Shown: positions 8,660 to 16,440 of the stretch, in pieces
How positions within the stretch are numbered: the first letter of the stretch is position 1
How the letters are laid out: every line of letters begins with the position of its first letter
Assembly (NCBI RefSeq): GCF_036226685.1
Contig: NZ_CP109009.1
Coordinates: forward strand, 7,591,501-7,655,500
Direction: 5' to 3'
DNA from: Streptomyces sp. NBC_00690
GTDB taxonomy: Bacteria; Actinomycetota; Actinomycetes; Streptomycetales; Streptomycetaceae
DNA length: 64,000 nucleotides
Notes under the pieces: model-generated
The model's database searches: none
Told to the model about the DNA's origin: nothing
The model's input: the letters and a program-made list of their open reading frames with translations, nothing else
Made by a program: the position numbers and the translations under genes

Positions 8660-8880
8660 TGGAACGGTGAGATACCCGACCCTTGGCCGCGATCCCACCA
8701 GGGGCAGTGCAGATCGATGACTGTTGTGACACCGAGCGGCTTGAAGCGGTCCAGGTCCGGGGCGGTGGGGCGTGCCCGGCGAGTCAGATCGATGCCTGCC
8801 CCAGTTGGCGGTCTGCCCGTGGAAGCTCCGATTGCTGCCCAGGTCAAGGAAGTTGTGCGGTTGCTCGATGGAGAGTGTCG
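8660..8880 (-). pseudogene. Frameshifted remnant of a tyrosine-phosphatase-like protein
   Basis: Two neighbouring reverse frames together give the N-terminal signature of the tyrosine/serine phosphatase (Y_phosphatase3-like) family. About 8880-8805 reads QPHNFLDLGSNRSFHGQ, like NFRDLGG..DGR. About 8800-8660, in another frame, reads RARPTAPDLDRFKPLGVTTV and then IDLHCPW, like RS..L..AD...L..LGVRTVIDLR. The catalytic CxxGxxRTG loop is absent, so this is a truncated, frameshifted relic. The match is by eye. Confidence 0.55.
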
Positions 8881-9026
8881 GCGCATGAAGGCGGCCCCTG
8901 CCGCCTTCGTCACCGACCGTCATGATCGTCGGGCACTTCGAGGAGCGGACCGGGTGCGACCGGATGGAGATCGTTCAGCAGGACTGGGAGGTCGGGACGG
9001 GTGTCTGATGCCCTCATCTCACCATG

Positions 9027-9064
9027 TGTCACAACTTGACATTAGTTCGTCTTATGGAAGATAA
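9027..9064 (+). promoter_or_regulatory. Candidate promoter and overlapping inverted repeat for the DUF1684-dpp operon
   Basis: TTGACA (9036-9041) is followed after 17 nt by AGATAA (9059-9064), a fair sigma-70-type match. TGTCA (9027-9031) and TGACA (9037-9041) form an inverted repeat with a 5-nt centre overlapping the -35 box, which could be a repressor site. It lies about 80 bp before the chosen start at 9146. Confidence 0.45.
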
Positions 9065-9145
9065 AGATCAGGCTTTGGGTTGAACTTCACGCCAAGTGAC
9101 ATTTGGGCGTGGAGGTCGTCGAGTCGTCTACGCGAGAGTCATGCC

Positions 9146-9898
9146 GTGTCTCACCGTGCCGTTCCTGATCAACTGTTCTCCGATCCCGTGGGGGAGTGGG
9201 AGGCGTGGCGTGTCGAGCGGCAGCGCTCGCTCATGTCCGCGACCGGGAACCTCGCCCTGGTGGAGACCCGTTGGCTGCCGCGGGGCGAGCGCCCCGACCC
9301 GGAGGCGGCCCGCCATGGACAGGAGCCGGGTGTGACGGTCACCACGGTGGAGCGCACCGACCCCATCACGGGAGAGTCAGAGCACGCCCTGCGCTTCTGG
9401 GACCCCCGTTCGCCGGCGATCGCGACCTTCGAGCGCACGGATGCCTTCCCCTATGACCCCTCCTGGGTGCTCGACGCCACCTACACCCCGGTTCCCGGAG
9501 CCCGCAAGGTTGCCTTCGAGCACATCAGGGACAACGGCGGCACCCGTGATCTCGTTGTGCCCGGTGACATCGCGCTCACGGTGGACGGCCGTGACTATCG
9601 ACTCAGCGCCTTCGATGACAACGGTGTCCTCCTGCTCGTCTTCGGTGATCCGACCAACGGTGACACCACCTACGGCGCCGGGCGCTTCCTGTTCGTCACA
9701 CCGACCGGCGAAGGCGCCGACACACCGACCGGTGAAGCCACCGTGCGCCTCGACTTCAACCGCGCATTCGTGCCGCCCTGCGGATTCTCCGATCAGTACA
9801 ACTGTCCGATGCCGCCGTTGCAGAATCGTTTCCACCTGCCGATTACGGCCGGCGAGAAGCGACCTGTCTTCAGCGGCGGCATCCCCCAGCAGCACTGA
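9146..9898 (+). CDS. DUF1684 domain-containing protein
   Basis: A protein of about 250 residues. The order EWEAWRVERQRSLMSATGNLALVETRWL, GARKVAFEHIRDNGGTRDL (both shortened families motifs), the region LTVDGRDYRLSAF and the C-terminal CGFSDQYNCPMPPLQNRFHLPITAGEK are the standard DUF1684 pattern; its conserved C-terminal Cys-Pro-rich block is intact. The function of the family is unknown. I choose the GTG at 9146 (VSHRAVPDQLF) because family members begin shortly before the WEAWR motif; a TTG at 9080 or the ATG at 9233 are alternatives. The gene lies 49 bp before the peptide-transporter lipoprotein gene, so it is probably the first gene of that operon. Confidence 0.8.
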   Translation: MSHRAVPDQLFSDPVGEWEAWRVERQRSLMSATGNLALVETRWLPRGERPDPEAARHGQEPGVTVTTVERTDPITGESEHALRFWDPRSPAIATFERTDAFPYDPSWVLDATYTPVPGARKVAFEHIRDNGGTRDLVVPGDIALTVDGRDYRLSAFDDNGVLLLVFGDPTNGDTTYGAGRFLFVTPTGEGADTPTGEATVRLDFNRAFVPPCGFSDQYNCPMPPLQNRFHLPITAGEKRPVFSGGIPQQH

Positions 9899-9947
9899 TC
9901 AGCCAGTCCCCGTTCCGTATCGCCGCACGAAAGCACCCCTCACCGCC

Positions 9948-11462
9948 ATGAGCATCAAGAAGTCAGCCCTGTACGCCACCGCCACCGCAGCCACGCTCGC
10001 CCTGACCCTCAGCGCCTGCGGCACCACCACCTCGGGCAGCGCATCAGGCGGCGGACACAACGCCGATGCGACCGTCAACATCGGCTCGCTCTACGAACCG
10101 CAGAACCTCGACAACACCGCAGGTGGTGGCCAGGGCGTCACCGAAGCCCTCAACGGCAATGTGTACGAAGGGCTGTTCAGACTCACCGACGGCGGCAAGG
10201 TCGAACCCCTCCTCGCCCAGTCCCACCAGGTCAGCCCCGACGGGCTCACCTACACCTTCACCCTGCGGGACAACGTCACCTTCCACAGCGGCAAGAAGCT
10301 CACCAGCCAGGACGTCAAGTACAGCCTGGAGAAGGTGATCGCGGAAGACTCCCAGTCCGCGCGCAAGAGCAACCTCGAAGTCATCAAGACCATCGCAACA
10401 CCCGACCCGCGTACCGTTGCGGTCACACTCGCCCAGAAGTCCATCTCCTTCGTCTACAACCTGTCCTACGTCTGGATCATCAACGCCGAGGCGAAGGACC
10501 TCAAGACGAGCGAGGACGGCACCGGCCCCTACCAACTCGGTAAGTGGACCCGCGGCTCCGCACTGAGCCTGAACCGCTTCGCCGAATACTGGGGTGATGC
10601 GGCCACCAACAAGCAGGTCGTCTTCCGCTACTTCAAGGACGCCACCGCACTCAACAACGCCCTGCTGACCAACGCCGTCGACGTCGTCACCAGCGAACAG
10701 TCGCCCGACGCCCTCGACCAGTTCAAGAACAACCCGAGCTACAAGGTGAACGAGGGCAACTCGACCACCAAGCTCCTGTTGGCCTTCAACGACAAGGTCA
10801 AGCCCTTCACCGACGTCAAGGTGCGCCAGGCCGTGTCCGCCGCCATCGACGACAAGAAGCTGCTGGAGTCCGTGTGGGGCGGCCACGGCAAGCTCATAGG
10901 CTCGATGGTCCCGCCCACCGACCCGTGGTACGAGGACCTCACCCACATCGACGCCTACGACACCGAGCGCGCCAAGACCCTGCTCACCGAGGCGGGATAC
11001 CCCAAGGGCTTCAGCTTCACCCTGGACACACCGAACTACGACCCACACCCCACCGCCGCCACCTTCATCAAGTCACAACTCGCCAAGGTCGGCGTCACCG
11101 TCAAGATCAACACGATCACACCGGACGAGTGGTACACGAAGGTCTACAAGAACCGTGGCTTCGAAGCCACCCTCCAGGAACACGTCAACGACCGCGACCT
11201 GGTCTGGTACGGCAACCCCGACTTCTACTGGGGCTACAACGACCCGCAGGTCACCCAGTGGGTCAAGGAGGCCGAACAGTCCTCCACCGCGGCCGAGCAG
11301 ACGGAACTCCTGAAGAAGGTCAACCGCAAGACCGCCCAGGACGCAGCCAGCGACTGGCTGTACCTCTACCCGCAGATCGTGGTCGCCAACAGCAAGCTGT
11401 CCGGCTACCCCCTCAACGGCCTGAACTCGCAGTTCTACGCCTACGACATCAAGAAGGGCTGA
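9948..11462 (+). CDS. ABC transporter substrate-binding lipoprotein, dipeptide/oligopeptide type
   Basis: This 504-residue protein begins MSIKKSALYATATAATLALT and has a lipobox LSAC (Cys about residue 24), so it is anchored outside the membrane. The family-5 solute-binding fold is clear: EALNGNVYEGLF, YTFTLRDNVTFHSGKKL, DVKYSLEKV, GTGPYQLGKW, and VRQAVSAAIDDKKLLESV (family-typical). The ligand is a peptide or similar compound. The stop overlaps the start of the first permease by one base (TGATG). The longer frame that reaches back to 9441 overlaps DUF1684 and lacks the signal, so the ATG at 9948 is the start. Confidence 0.93.
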   Translation: MSIKKSALYATATAATLALTLSACGTTTSGSASGGGHNADATVNIGSLYEPQNLDNTAGGGQGVTEALNGNVYEGLFRLTDGGKVEPLLAQSHQVSPDGLTYTFTLRDNVTFHSGKKLTSQDVKYSLEKVIAEDSQSARKSNLEVIKTIATPDPRTVAVTLAQKSISFVYNLSYVWIINAEAKDLKTSEDGTGPYQLGKWTRGSALSLNRFAEYWGDAATNKQVVFRYFKDATALNNALLTNAVDVVTSEQSPDALDQFKNNPSYKVNEGNSTTKLLLAFNDKVKPFTDVKVRQAVSAAIDDKKLLESVWGGHGKLIGSMVPPTDPWYEDLTHIDAYDTERAKTLLTEAGYPKGFSFTLDTPNYDPHPTAATFIKSQLAKVGVTVKINTITPDEWYTKVYKNRGFEATLQEHVNDRDLVWYGNPDFYWGYNDPQVTQWVKEAEQSSTAAEQTELLKKVNRKTAQDAASDWLYLYPQIVVANSKLSGYPLNGLNSQFYAYDIKKG

Positions 11463-12427
11463 TGGCGCGCTATCTCCTGCGCCGCTTCGCCTTCCTGCTG
11501 GTGTCCCTGGCCCTGGCGAGCGTCGTCCTGTTCGTCCTGCTGCGCATGCTGCCCGGAGATCCTGCCAACGCGCTCACCTCGGTGGGCGCGTCCAAGGAAC
11601 AGATCGCCGCCGCCCGGGAGTCGATCGGCTCGGACCGCCCGCTGCCCGAGCAGTTCGTCCACTGGATCGGACAGCTGCTCCGCGGCGACCTCGGCAACTC
11701 CTTCATCAGCTCGCTGCCCGTCCAACCCGAAGTCGTCGCACGGCTCAGGGTGACCGTCCCGCTGACCCTGGCGGCCTTCGTCCTCGCCGTGCTCATCGCC
11801 GTCCCGGCCGGCTTCCTCGCCGCGTACCGCCGTCGCACCTGGTACGGCGCACTCCTGAGCGGAGTGTCGCAACTGGGCATCGCGATCCCCGTGTTCTGGC
11901 TCGGCATGATCCTGATCGCCGTGTTCGCCCTCAACGCCCGTTGGCTACCGGCCGGAAGCTTTCCGCCCGACGGTTGGGCCCAGCCGGGTGAGGCGATCCG
12001 CTCCCTGGTGCTGCCCGTCGTCACCATCGCCCTCGTCATGAGCGCCTCCCTGATCCGCTACGTCCGATCGGCCACGCTCGATGTCCTGGACAGCGACTAC
12101 CTACGGACCGCACGCGCACTCGGATCGTCCTTCGGCGCGGCCATGTGGCGACACGGACTGCGCAACGCCTCGGTACCCGTGATCTCCATCCTCGGCATCG
12201 AACTCGCCTCCACCCTCCTCGGAGCGGTCGTCGTGGAGTCGGTGTTCGCCCTGCCCGGGCTTGGCTCGATGCTGGCCACCGGCATCAGCCAGCACGACTA
12301 CCCGGTGATCCAGGGAGTCCTGTTCGTCTCCACACTCGCCGTCCTGCTCATCGGGTTCGCCGCCGACCTCGTCCAACGGATCATCGACCCACGGCTGCGC
12401 ACCGGACTGTCGGGAGGCATCCGATGA
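11462..12427 (+). CDS. ABC transporter permease, DppB/OppB type
   Basis: A 321-residue inner-membrane protein with about six hydrophobic segments. The N-terminus MARYLLRRFAFLLVSLALAS is the typical DppB start. LLRMLPGDPANAL follows, and the EAA loop that contacts the ATPase is at DSDYLRTARALGSSFGAAMW, near residue 210. It forms the transport channel together with the next gene. Its start shares one base with the previous stop, and its own stop overlaps the next ATG (ATGA at 12424-12427), so the operon is tightly coupled. Confidence 0.93.
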   Translation: MARYLLRRFAFLLVSLALASVVLFVLLRMLPGDPANALTSVGASKEQIAAARESIGSDRPLPEQFVHWIGQLLRGDLGNSFISSLPVQPEVVARLRVTVPLTLAAFVLAVLIAVPAGFLAAYRRRTWYGALLSGVSQLGIAIPVFWLGMILIAVFALNARWLPAGSFPPDGWAQPGEAIRSLVLPVVTIALVMSASLIRYVRSATLDVLDSDYLRTARALGSSFGAAMWRHGLRNASVPVISILGIELASTLLGAVVVESVFALPGLGSMLATGISQHDYPVIQGVLFVSTLAVLLIGFAADLVQRIIDPRLRTGLSGGIR

Positions 12428-13326
12428 CGACACCCACCCCGCTCGCCGTCCCCGCGACACCGGGAACCCCGCAGCCGAAGCCACCCGGCACCGAGGTACG
12501 GAAACGATCCCAGGGCAGGTCGTACACCCTGATCACCGGCTGCACCCTGGCCGGTCTGATCGTCCTCCTCGCCCTGGTCTCGTACGTCTGGCTCCCCTAC
12601 GCCTCCGACGACACCTCAGGCGGACGACTCACCGCCCCCGGAGCCGACCACCTCATCGGCACCGACAAACTCGGCCGCGATCTGTTCACCCAGGTGATGA
12701 ACGGATCCCGCATCGCCGTTCAGGCCGGCCTCGGTTCGGTCCTGATCGCCGCCACCATCGGGGTCACCCTCGGGGTCCTCGCGGCGTTCGCCCAGGGCTG
12801 GTTCGACGACACGCTCTCCGCCCTCCTCGACATCCTCATCGCCTTCCCGACCCTGCTCCTCGCGATGCTCATCGTCGCCGCCCGCTCGGCCACCCTCAGC
12901 TCCGCCGTACTGGCCATCGGACTCGCACAGAGCGCGGTCGTCGCCAGACTCGTCCGCATCCTCGTCAAACGGGTCCTCGCCCTGGACTACATCACCGCCG
13001 CACGCACATCGGGCACCTCCTGGCTCCGGATCGTGGCCGGCCATGTGCTCCCCAACATCTGGCCCACCCTCATCGTGAACCTCGCCCTCCAGTTCGGGCT
13101 CGCGGTGCTCGCCGAAGCCGGGCTCTCCTACCTCGGCCTCGGCGCCCCACCGCCCCACGCCTCCTGGGGCCGCATGCTGCAAGAAGCCCAAGCCACCTTC
13201 ACCAACGCGCCCGCCGGCGCGCTCGCTCCGGGCATCCTCCTCGTACTCCTCGTCATCGGCGTCAACCTCATCGCCGACGGACTGAGGGACACACTCGACC
13301 CGGCCACCAAGGGCAGGCGCGCATGA
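12424..13326 (+). CDS. ABC transporter permease, DppC/OppC type
   Basis: A 300-residue permease. A proline-rich cytoplasmic N-terminus (residues 1-30) precedes the first membrane segment (about 37-56), followed by HLIGTDKLGRDLFTQVMNGS, the DppC-specific GTDxLGRD motif. The EAA loop is ALDYITAARTSGTSWLRIVA. The C-terminus has AEAGLSYLGLGAPPPHASWG, also typical of the family. It pairs with the DppB-type permease to form the importer channel. The gene overlaps both neighbours by 4 bp. Confidence 0.93.
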   Translation: MTTPTPLAVPATPGTPQPKPPGTEVRKRSQGRSYTLITGCTLAGLIVLLALVSYVWLPYASDDTSGGRLTAPGADHLIGTDKLGRDLFTQVMNGSRIAVQAGLGSVLIAATIGVTLGVLAAFAQGWFDDTLSALLDILIAFPTLLLAMLIVAARSATLSSAVLAIGLAQSAVVARLVRILVKRVLALDYITAARTSGTSWLRIVAGHVLPNIWPTLIVNLALQFGLAVLAEAGLSYLGLGAPPPHASWGRMLQEAQATFTNAPAGALAPGILLVLLVIGVNLIADGLRDTLDPATKGRRA

Positions 13327-14123
13327 GCCTCCTCGACATCCGCGACCTGGTGATCCGCACCGCGGACGGGCGAACGCTCGTCGACCGTTTGTCGCTTCGC
13401 CTCGCACCGGGTGAACGCCTCGGACTCATCGGCGAATCGGGCTCGGGCAAGTCCCTCACCTCCCTGGCGACGCTCGGCCTGCTGCCGAACGGGATGACCG
13501 CCCACGGCAGCATCAACCTGGCGGGCAACCAGATCGTCGGAGCCAGCGAACGCAACCTGCGACGCGTACGCGGCAGGGACGCGGCCATCGTCTTTCAGGA
13601 ACCACTGACCGCGCTCGACCCCTTGATGCGCGTGGGACGACAGATCGCAGGCCCTCTCGCACGCCGGCACGGCCTCAAGGGCGCCGCGCTCCAGCACGCC
13701 GTCACCGCGGCCCTGGAACAGGTCAGACTGCCCGACCCCGAGCGGATCCGCCGCGCATTTCCGCACGAGATCTCCGGCGGCCAGCGCCAACGAGTGGCGC
13801 TCGCCATGGCGCTGGCCTGCGATCCCGCACTCCTCATCGCCGACGAACCCACCACGGCCCTCGACGTGACCGTCCAGTCGGAGCTGCTGACCCTGCTGGA
13901 CACCCTGGTACGCGAGCGGGAGATGGCCGTTCTGTTCGTCAGCCACGACCTCGCGGTGGTCGCCGAGATCGCCGAACGTGTCCTCGTGTTGAAGGACGGG
14001 CGCGCCGTGGAGGAAGGGACCGTGACCGAGATCGTCGACACACCGCGCGAGCCCTACACCAAGGCCCTGGTGAACAGTGCGCGACAACTGGAATCCGCAC
14101 TCGACGCAAGGAGCGGGCGATGA
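13323..14123 (+). CDS. ABC transporter ATP-binding protein, DppD/OppD type
   Basis: A 266-residue ATPase. Walker A is GESGSGKS (about residues 37-44), the Q-loop is VFQEPLTALDPLM, the signature is ISGGQRQR (about 149-156), Walker B is LLIADEPTTALD and the switch is VSHDLAV. It energises the peptide importer with the next gene as partner. The C-terminus is short: the Cys-containing iron-sulfur/oligopeptide C-terminal domain seen in many OppD proteins is missing, as in other short actinobacterial members. It overlaps both neighbours by 4 bp. Confidence 0.93.
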   Translation: MSLLDIRDLVIRTADGRTLVDRLSLRLAPGERLGLIGESGSGKSLTSLATLGLLPNGMTAHGSINLAGNQIVGASERNLRRVRGRDAAIVFQEPLTALDPLMRVGRQIAGPLARRHGLKGAALQHAVTAALEQVRLPDPERIRRAFPHEISGGQRQRVALAMALACDPALLIADEPTTALDVTVQSELLTLLDTLVREREMAVLFVSHDLAVVAEIAERVLVLKDGRAVEEGTVTEIVDTPREPYTKALVNSARQLESALDARSGR

Positions 14124-14893
14124 CCCCCGTACTGGAACTGGACGATGTCTCCTTCGCCTATCGGGGACGCACCGAGCCCGTCGTCCAGTCCATCGCCCTC
14201 ACCGTCGAACAGGGACAGAGCCTCGCCCTCGTCGGGGAATCGGGCGCAGGGAAGACCACCCTGCTACGCCTGCTGCTCGGACTCACCAGCCCCACCACAG
14301 GAGCCGTACGGTTCGACGGTGATGAGCTCAGACTCCGCGACCGCGAGCTGATGCGACGATTCCGCCGCAGCGTGCAGTGCGTGTTCCAGGACCCCTATTC
14401 ATCGCTCGACCCGCGTCGACGAGTGGGCCACATCGTCTCCGAACCGCTGCGCTCGCTCGGCCTGGACACACGGAGCACCGCTGTGCCCAAGGTGGCGGCT
14501 GCCCTGGAACGTGTCGGTCTGCCGGCCGATGCCGTCGACCGCTACCCCCATGAGTTCTCCGGTGGGCAGCGGCAACGGATCGCGATCGCCCGGGCGACCG
14601 TGTGCGATCCGCGGGTACTGCTCGCCGACGAACCGGTCAGCGCCCTTGATGTGACGACCAGGGTGAAGGTCGTCGATCTGCTCAACGAACTCAAGCGGGA
14701 CCACGGGCTGACCATGGTGATGGTCTCCCATGACCTGTCGGTGGTCGCCTCGCTGTGCGAGCGCACCGCGGTACTGGAGGACGGCCGCATCGTCGAACAG
14801 GGTGCCACCGTGGACGTACTGGTCACCCCACGACACCCCTACACGGCCCGACTGGTCGCGAGCGTCCCCCGACTTCCCGCGCCCAGCCGCTGA
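14120..14893 (+). CDS. ABC transporter ATP-binding protein, DppF/OppF type
   Basis: A 257-residue ATPase. Walker A is GESGAGKTT, the Q-loop VFQDPYSSLDPRRRV, the signature FSGGQRQR, Walker B VLLADEPVSALD and the switch MVSHDLSV. It is the second nucleotide-binding subunit and the last gene of the operon. It ends 34 bp from the convergent gene at 14928. The full set of lipoprotein, two permeases and two ATPases makes a complete importer. Confidence 0.93.
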   Translation: MTPVLELDDVSFAYRGRTEPVVQSIALTVEQGQSLALVGESGAGKTTLLRLLLGLTSPTTGAVRFDGDELRLRDRELMRRFRRSVQCVFQDPYSSLDPRRRVGHIVSEPLRSLGLDTRSTAVPKVAAALERVGLPADAVDRYPHEFSGGQRQRIAIARATVCDPRVLLADEPVSALDVTTRVKVVDLLNELKRDHGLTMVMVSHDLSVVASLCERTAVLEDGRIVEQGATVDVLVTPRHPYTARLVASVPRLPAPSR

Positions 14894-14927
14894 TCCGTTG
14901 CGTACGGACGGACCCGGTCCCACCGCA

Positions 14928-15284
14928 TCAGCGAGCGGGAATGGCCTGCTCCACCAGAGCCACCGTCGAACGCGGATCTGCGACCTCGACCACCAGCCGC
15001 GCATAGCGCTCGTCGACCAGCTCGATCACCACGGCCTTTGCGGCATCGCGGACGTCCCAGAACACCCGGCCGTCCCGTCCGTGGAAGGTGCCGGAAGTGA
15101 TCACACCGGGGAAGTGGGTGCCGGGCGCGCGCAGCCCCTTGGGCTCCTTGACGATCCCCGGGTCGGCGGTCGCACCACGGACATGCGCGAGGGGGATGAC
15201 CAGTCTGCTCTTGAGTGCCCAGAGCTTGCCGAGCCCTTCCATCTCCACAATCAGTCGGCCGTCTTCGATGCTGACACGGGCCAT
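14928..15284 (-). CDS. Small conserved protein of unknown function (possible PH-like fold)
   Basis: A 118-residue soluble protein without signal peptide. It is rich in alternating hydrophobic strands (VSIEDGRLIVEMEG, LVIPLAHVRGATAD, AVVIELVDERYARLVVEVAD) and ends with a helix (STVALVEQAIPAR). This strand-plus-final-helix layout recalls bacterial PH-like domains, but I do not recognise the family with certainty. It lies 30 bp downstream of the TetR gene on the same strand, so the two are probably one transcript and this protein may be under the autoregulated control of that repressor. Confidence 0.75.
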   Translation of the reverse strand: MARVSIEDGRLIVEMEGLGKLWALKSRLVIPLAHVRGATADPGIVKEPKGLRAPGTHFPGVITSGTFHGRDGRVFWDVRDAAKAVVIELVDERYARLVVEVADPRSTVALVEQAIPAR

Positions 15285-15314
15285 CGGTGCTCCTTGGCGT
15301 GAAGGGGTGTCGGT

Positions 15315-15872
15315 TCAGGGGCGGGGAGCAAGGTGCTGCACCAGCGCGGTCCTCAACTCGCCTGCCGCTCGGGTGGCTTGCGGACCGGTGGACCTGATCC
15401 GGATGCGCGATCCGAGGAGCAGGGCGGTGAGCGCGACGACCGGCGCCAGGGGCGTGTCCTGGCCTCCCGGGTGCGGGGCCGGCACGAGGGCCGCGTCGAG
15501 CGCGGCGAAGGCGTCGCCCACCAACCCGGCGACCTCGTCGTCCACCGGCGCCTGCTCGACCGCGGCCAGCAGGAGTAGATCAAGACCGGAACCGCTCACG
15601 ACGGTGTCCAGCGCCTCGCGCAGCCCATCGGGCGTATCTGCGGCGTCGGACATCCGGTCGATCAGCGGAGCCACCTCGTGCTCCAGCGACCAGCGCAGCG
15701 CGGACAGGTAGAGGCCCCGCTTGCTGCCGAAGGTCTTGTACAGACTGTTGCGGTGCAGCCCCAGTCGGGTGACCAGGTCATCGATGGAGATGCCGTCGTA
15801 CGACCGCTGTGCGAACAGCTCGGCGGCCGAACGCACCACCTCGGCCTCGTCGAATCCTCTGGGGCGTCCCAT
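15315..15872 (-). CDS. TetR-family transcriptional regulator
   Basis: A 185-residue protein. The N-terminal helix-turn-helix (residues 8-52) reads FDEAEVVRSAAELFAQRSYD, then GISIDDLVTRLGLHRNSLYK and TFGSKRGLY, the classic TetR layout. The C-terminal 130 residues form the ligand/dimer domain, which has no recognisable ligand signature. A 46-bp near-perfect palindrome begins 14 bp upstream of the start codon and is the obvious operator, so the gene is probably autorepressed together with the small protein downstream. Confidence 0.92.
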   Translation of the reverse strand: MGRPRGFDEAEVVRSAAELFAQRSYDGISIDDLVTRLGLHRNSLYKTFGSKRGLYLSALRWSLEHEVAPLIDRMSDAADTPDGLREALDTVVSGSGLDLLLLAAVEQAPVDDEVAGLVGDAFAALDAALVPAPHPGGQDTPLAPVVALTALLLGSRIRIRSTGPQATRAAGELRTALVQHLAPRP

Positions 15873-15885
15873 GTCAACGACCGTA

Positions 15886-15931
15886 GGGGATTGAGGAACG
15901 ATCAGTCAAGAATGATTGTTCCTCAATCCCC
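15886..15931. promoter_or_regulatory. 46-bp palindromic operator of the TetR gene
   Basis: GGGGATTGAGGAAC (15886-15899) is repeated inverted and exactly as GTTCCTCAATCCCC (15918-15931). After a G:T mismatch, inner arms ATCA (15901-15904) and TGAT (15913-15916) continue the symmetry around an 8-bp centre. It lies directly before the TetR start at 15872. The length fits binding of two repressor dimers. Confidence 0.75.
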
Positions 15932-15955
15932 GAGTTGAGAGCGCGTGGCCGGCCC

Positions 15956-16309
15956 TCAATCCATGAGGTCGAGGCCCTCCCCGGCCATGGCGGCGGCCAT
16001 CCGGAGGTGGGGCGCCGCTTCATCGGAGCGACCCTGGCGCTCCAGGGTGCGCCCGAGCATCAGCCTGGCGTAGTGCTCCACCGGGTCCAGCTCCAAGATC
16101 GCCCGCAGTTCCGTCTCGGCCCGGGACAACTGGGCGGAGTGGTAGTAGGAGCGCGCGAGCAGCAACCGCTGGGCGACCTGGCCCGGCGCCTCGTCGATCA
16201 AGCCGCGCACGATCCGTGCCGCCGTCTGGTACTCCTTGGCCTCGAAGAACATCTGCGCACGGTCCCACCGCTCGGCGGCGGTGCCGAACTCGTAGTAGGT
16301 CTCGCTCAC
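15956..16309 (-). CDS. Tetratricopeptide-repeat protein
   Basis: A 117-residue soluble protein with GTG start at 16309 preceded by GGAGGAG. Residues 12-115 contain about three TPR-like helix pairs: RAQMFFEAKEYQTAARIVRG, LLLARSYYHSAQLSRAETEL and ARLMLGRTLERQGRSDEAAP. Such repeats mediate protein-protein contacts; the partner is unknown. The gene is divergent from pirin, with which it shares a 131-bp intergenic region containing a 20-bp palindrome. Confidence 0.85.
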   Translation of the reverse strand: MSETYYEFGTAAERWDRAQMFFEAKEYQTAARIVRGLIDEAPGQVAQRLLLARSYYHSAQLSRAETELRAILELDPVEHYARLMLGRTLERQGRSDEAAPHLRMAAAMAGEGLDLMD

Positions 16310-16366
16310 TGGTTCTCCTCCTTGGAGTCTGGTGCCGTTGCTGCTGATGGCGTCAACGGAGCGAGG

Positions 16367-16386
16367 GTAGTTGAATATTCCACTAC
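16367..16386. promoter_or_regulatory. 20-bp palindrome between TPR and pirin genes
   Basis: GTAGTTGAATATTCCACTAC is symmetric except for one base pair (positions 16372/16381). It lies in the divergent promoter region, 55 bp from the pirin start and 58 bp from the TPR start. It is a likely dimeric repressor or activator site. Confidence 0.6.
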
Positions 16387-16440
16387 TGTTGGGGGTGTGG
16401 GGCCGATCGTCCCCACACGCACAGGAATAGGTTGAGTGCC

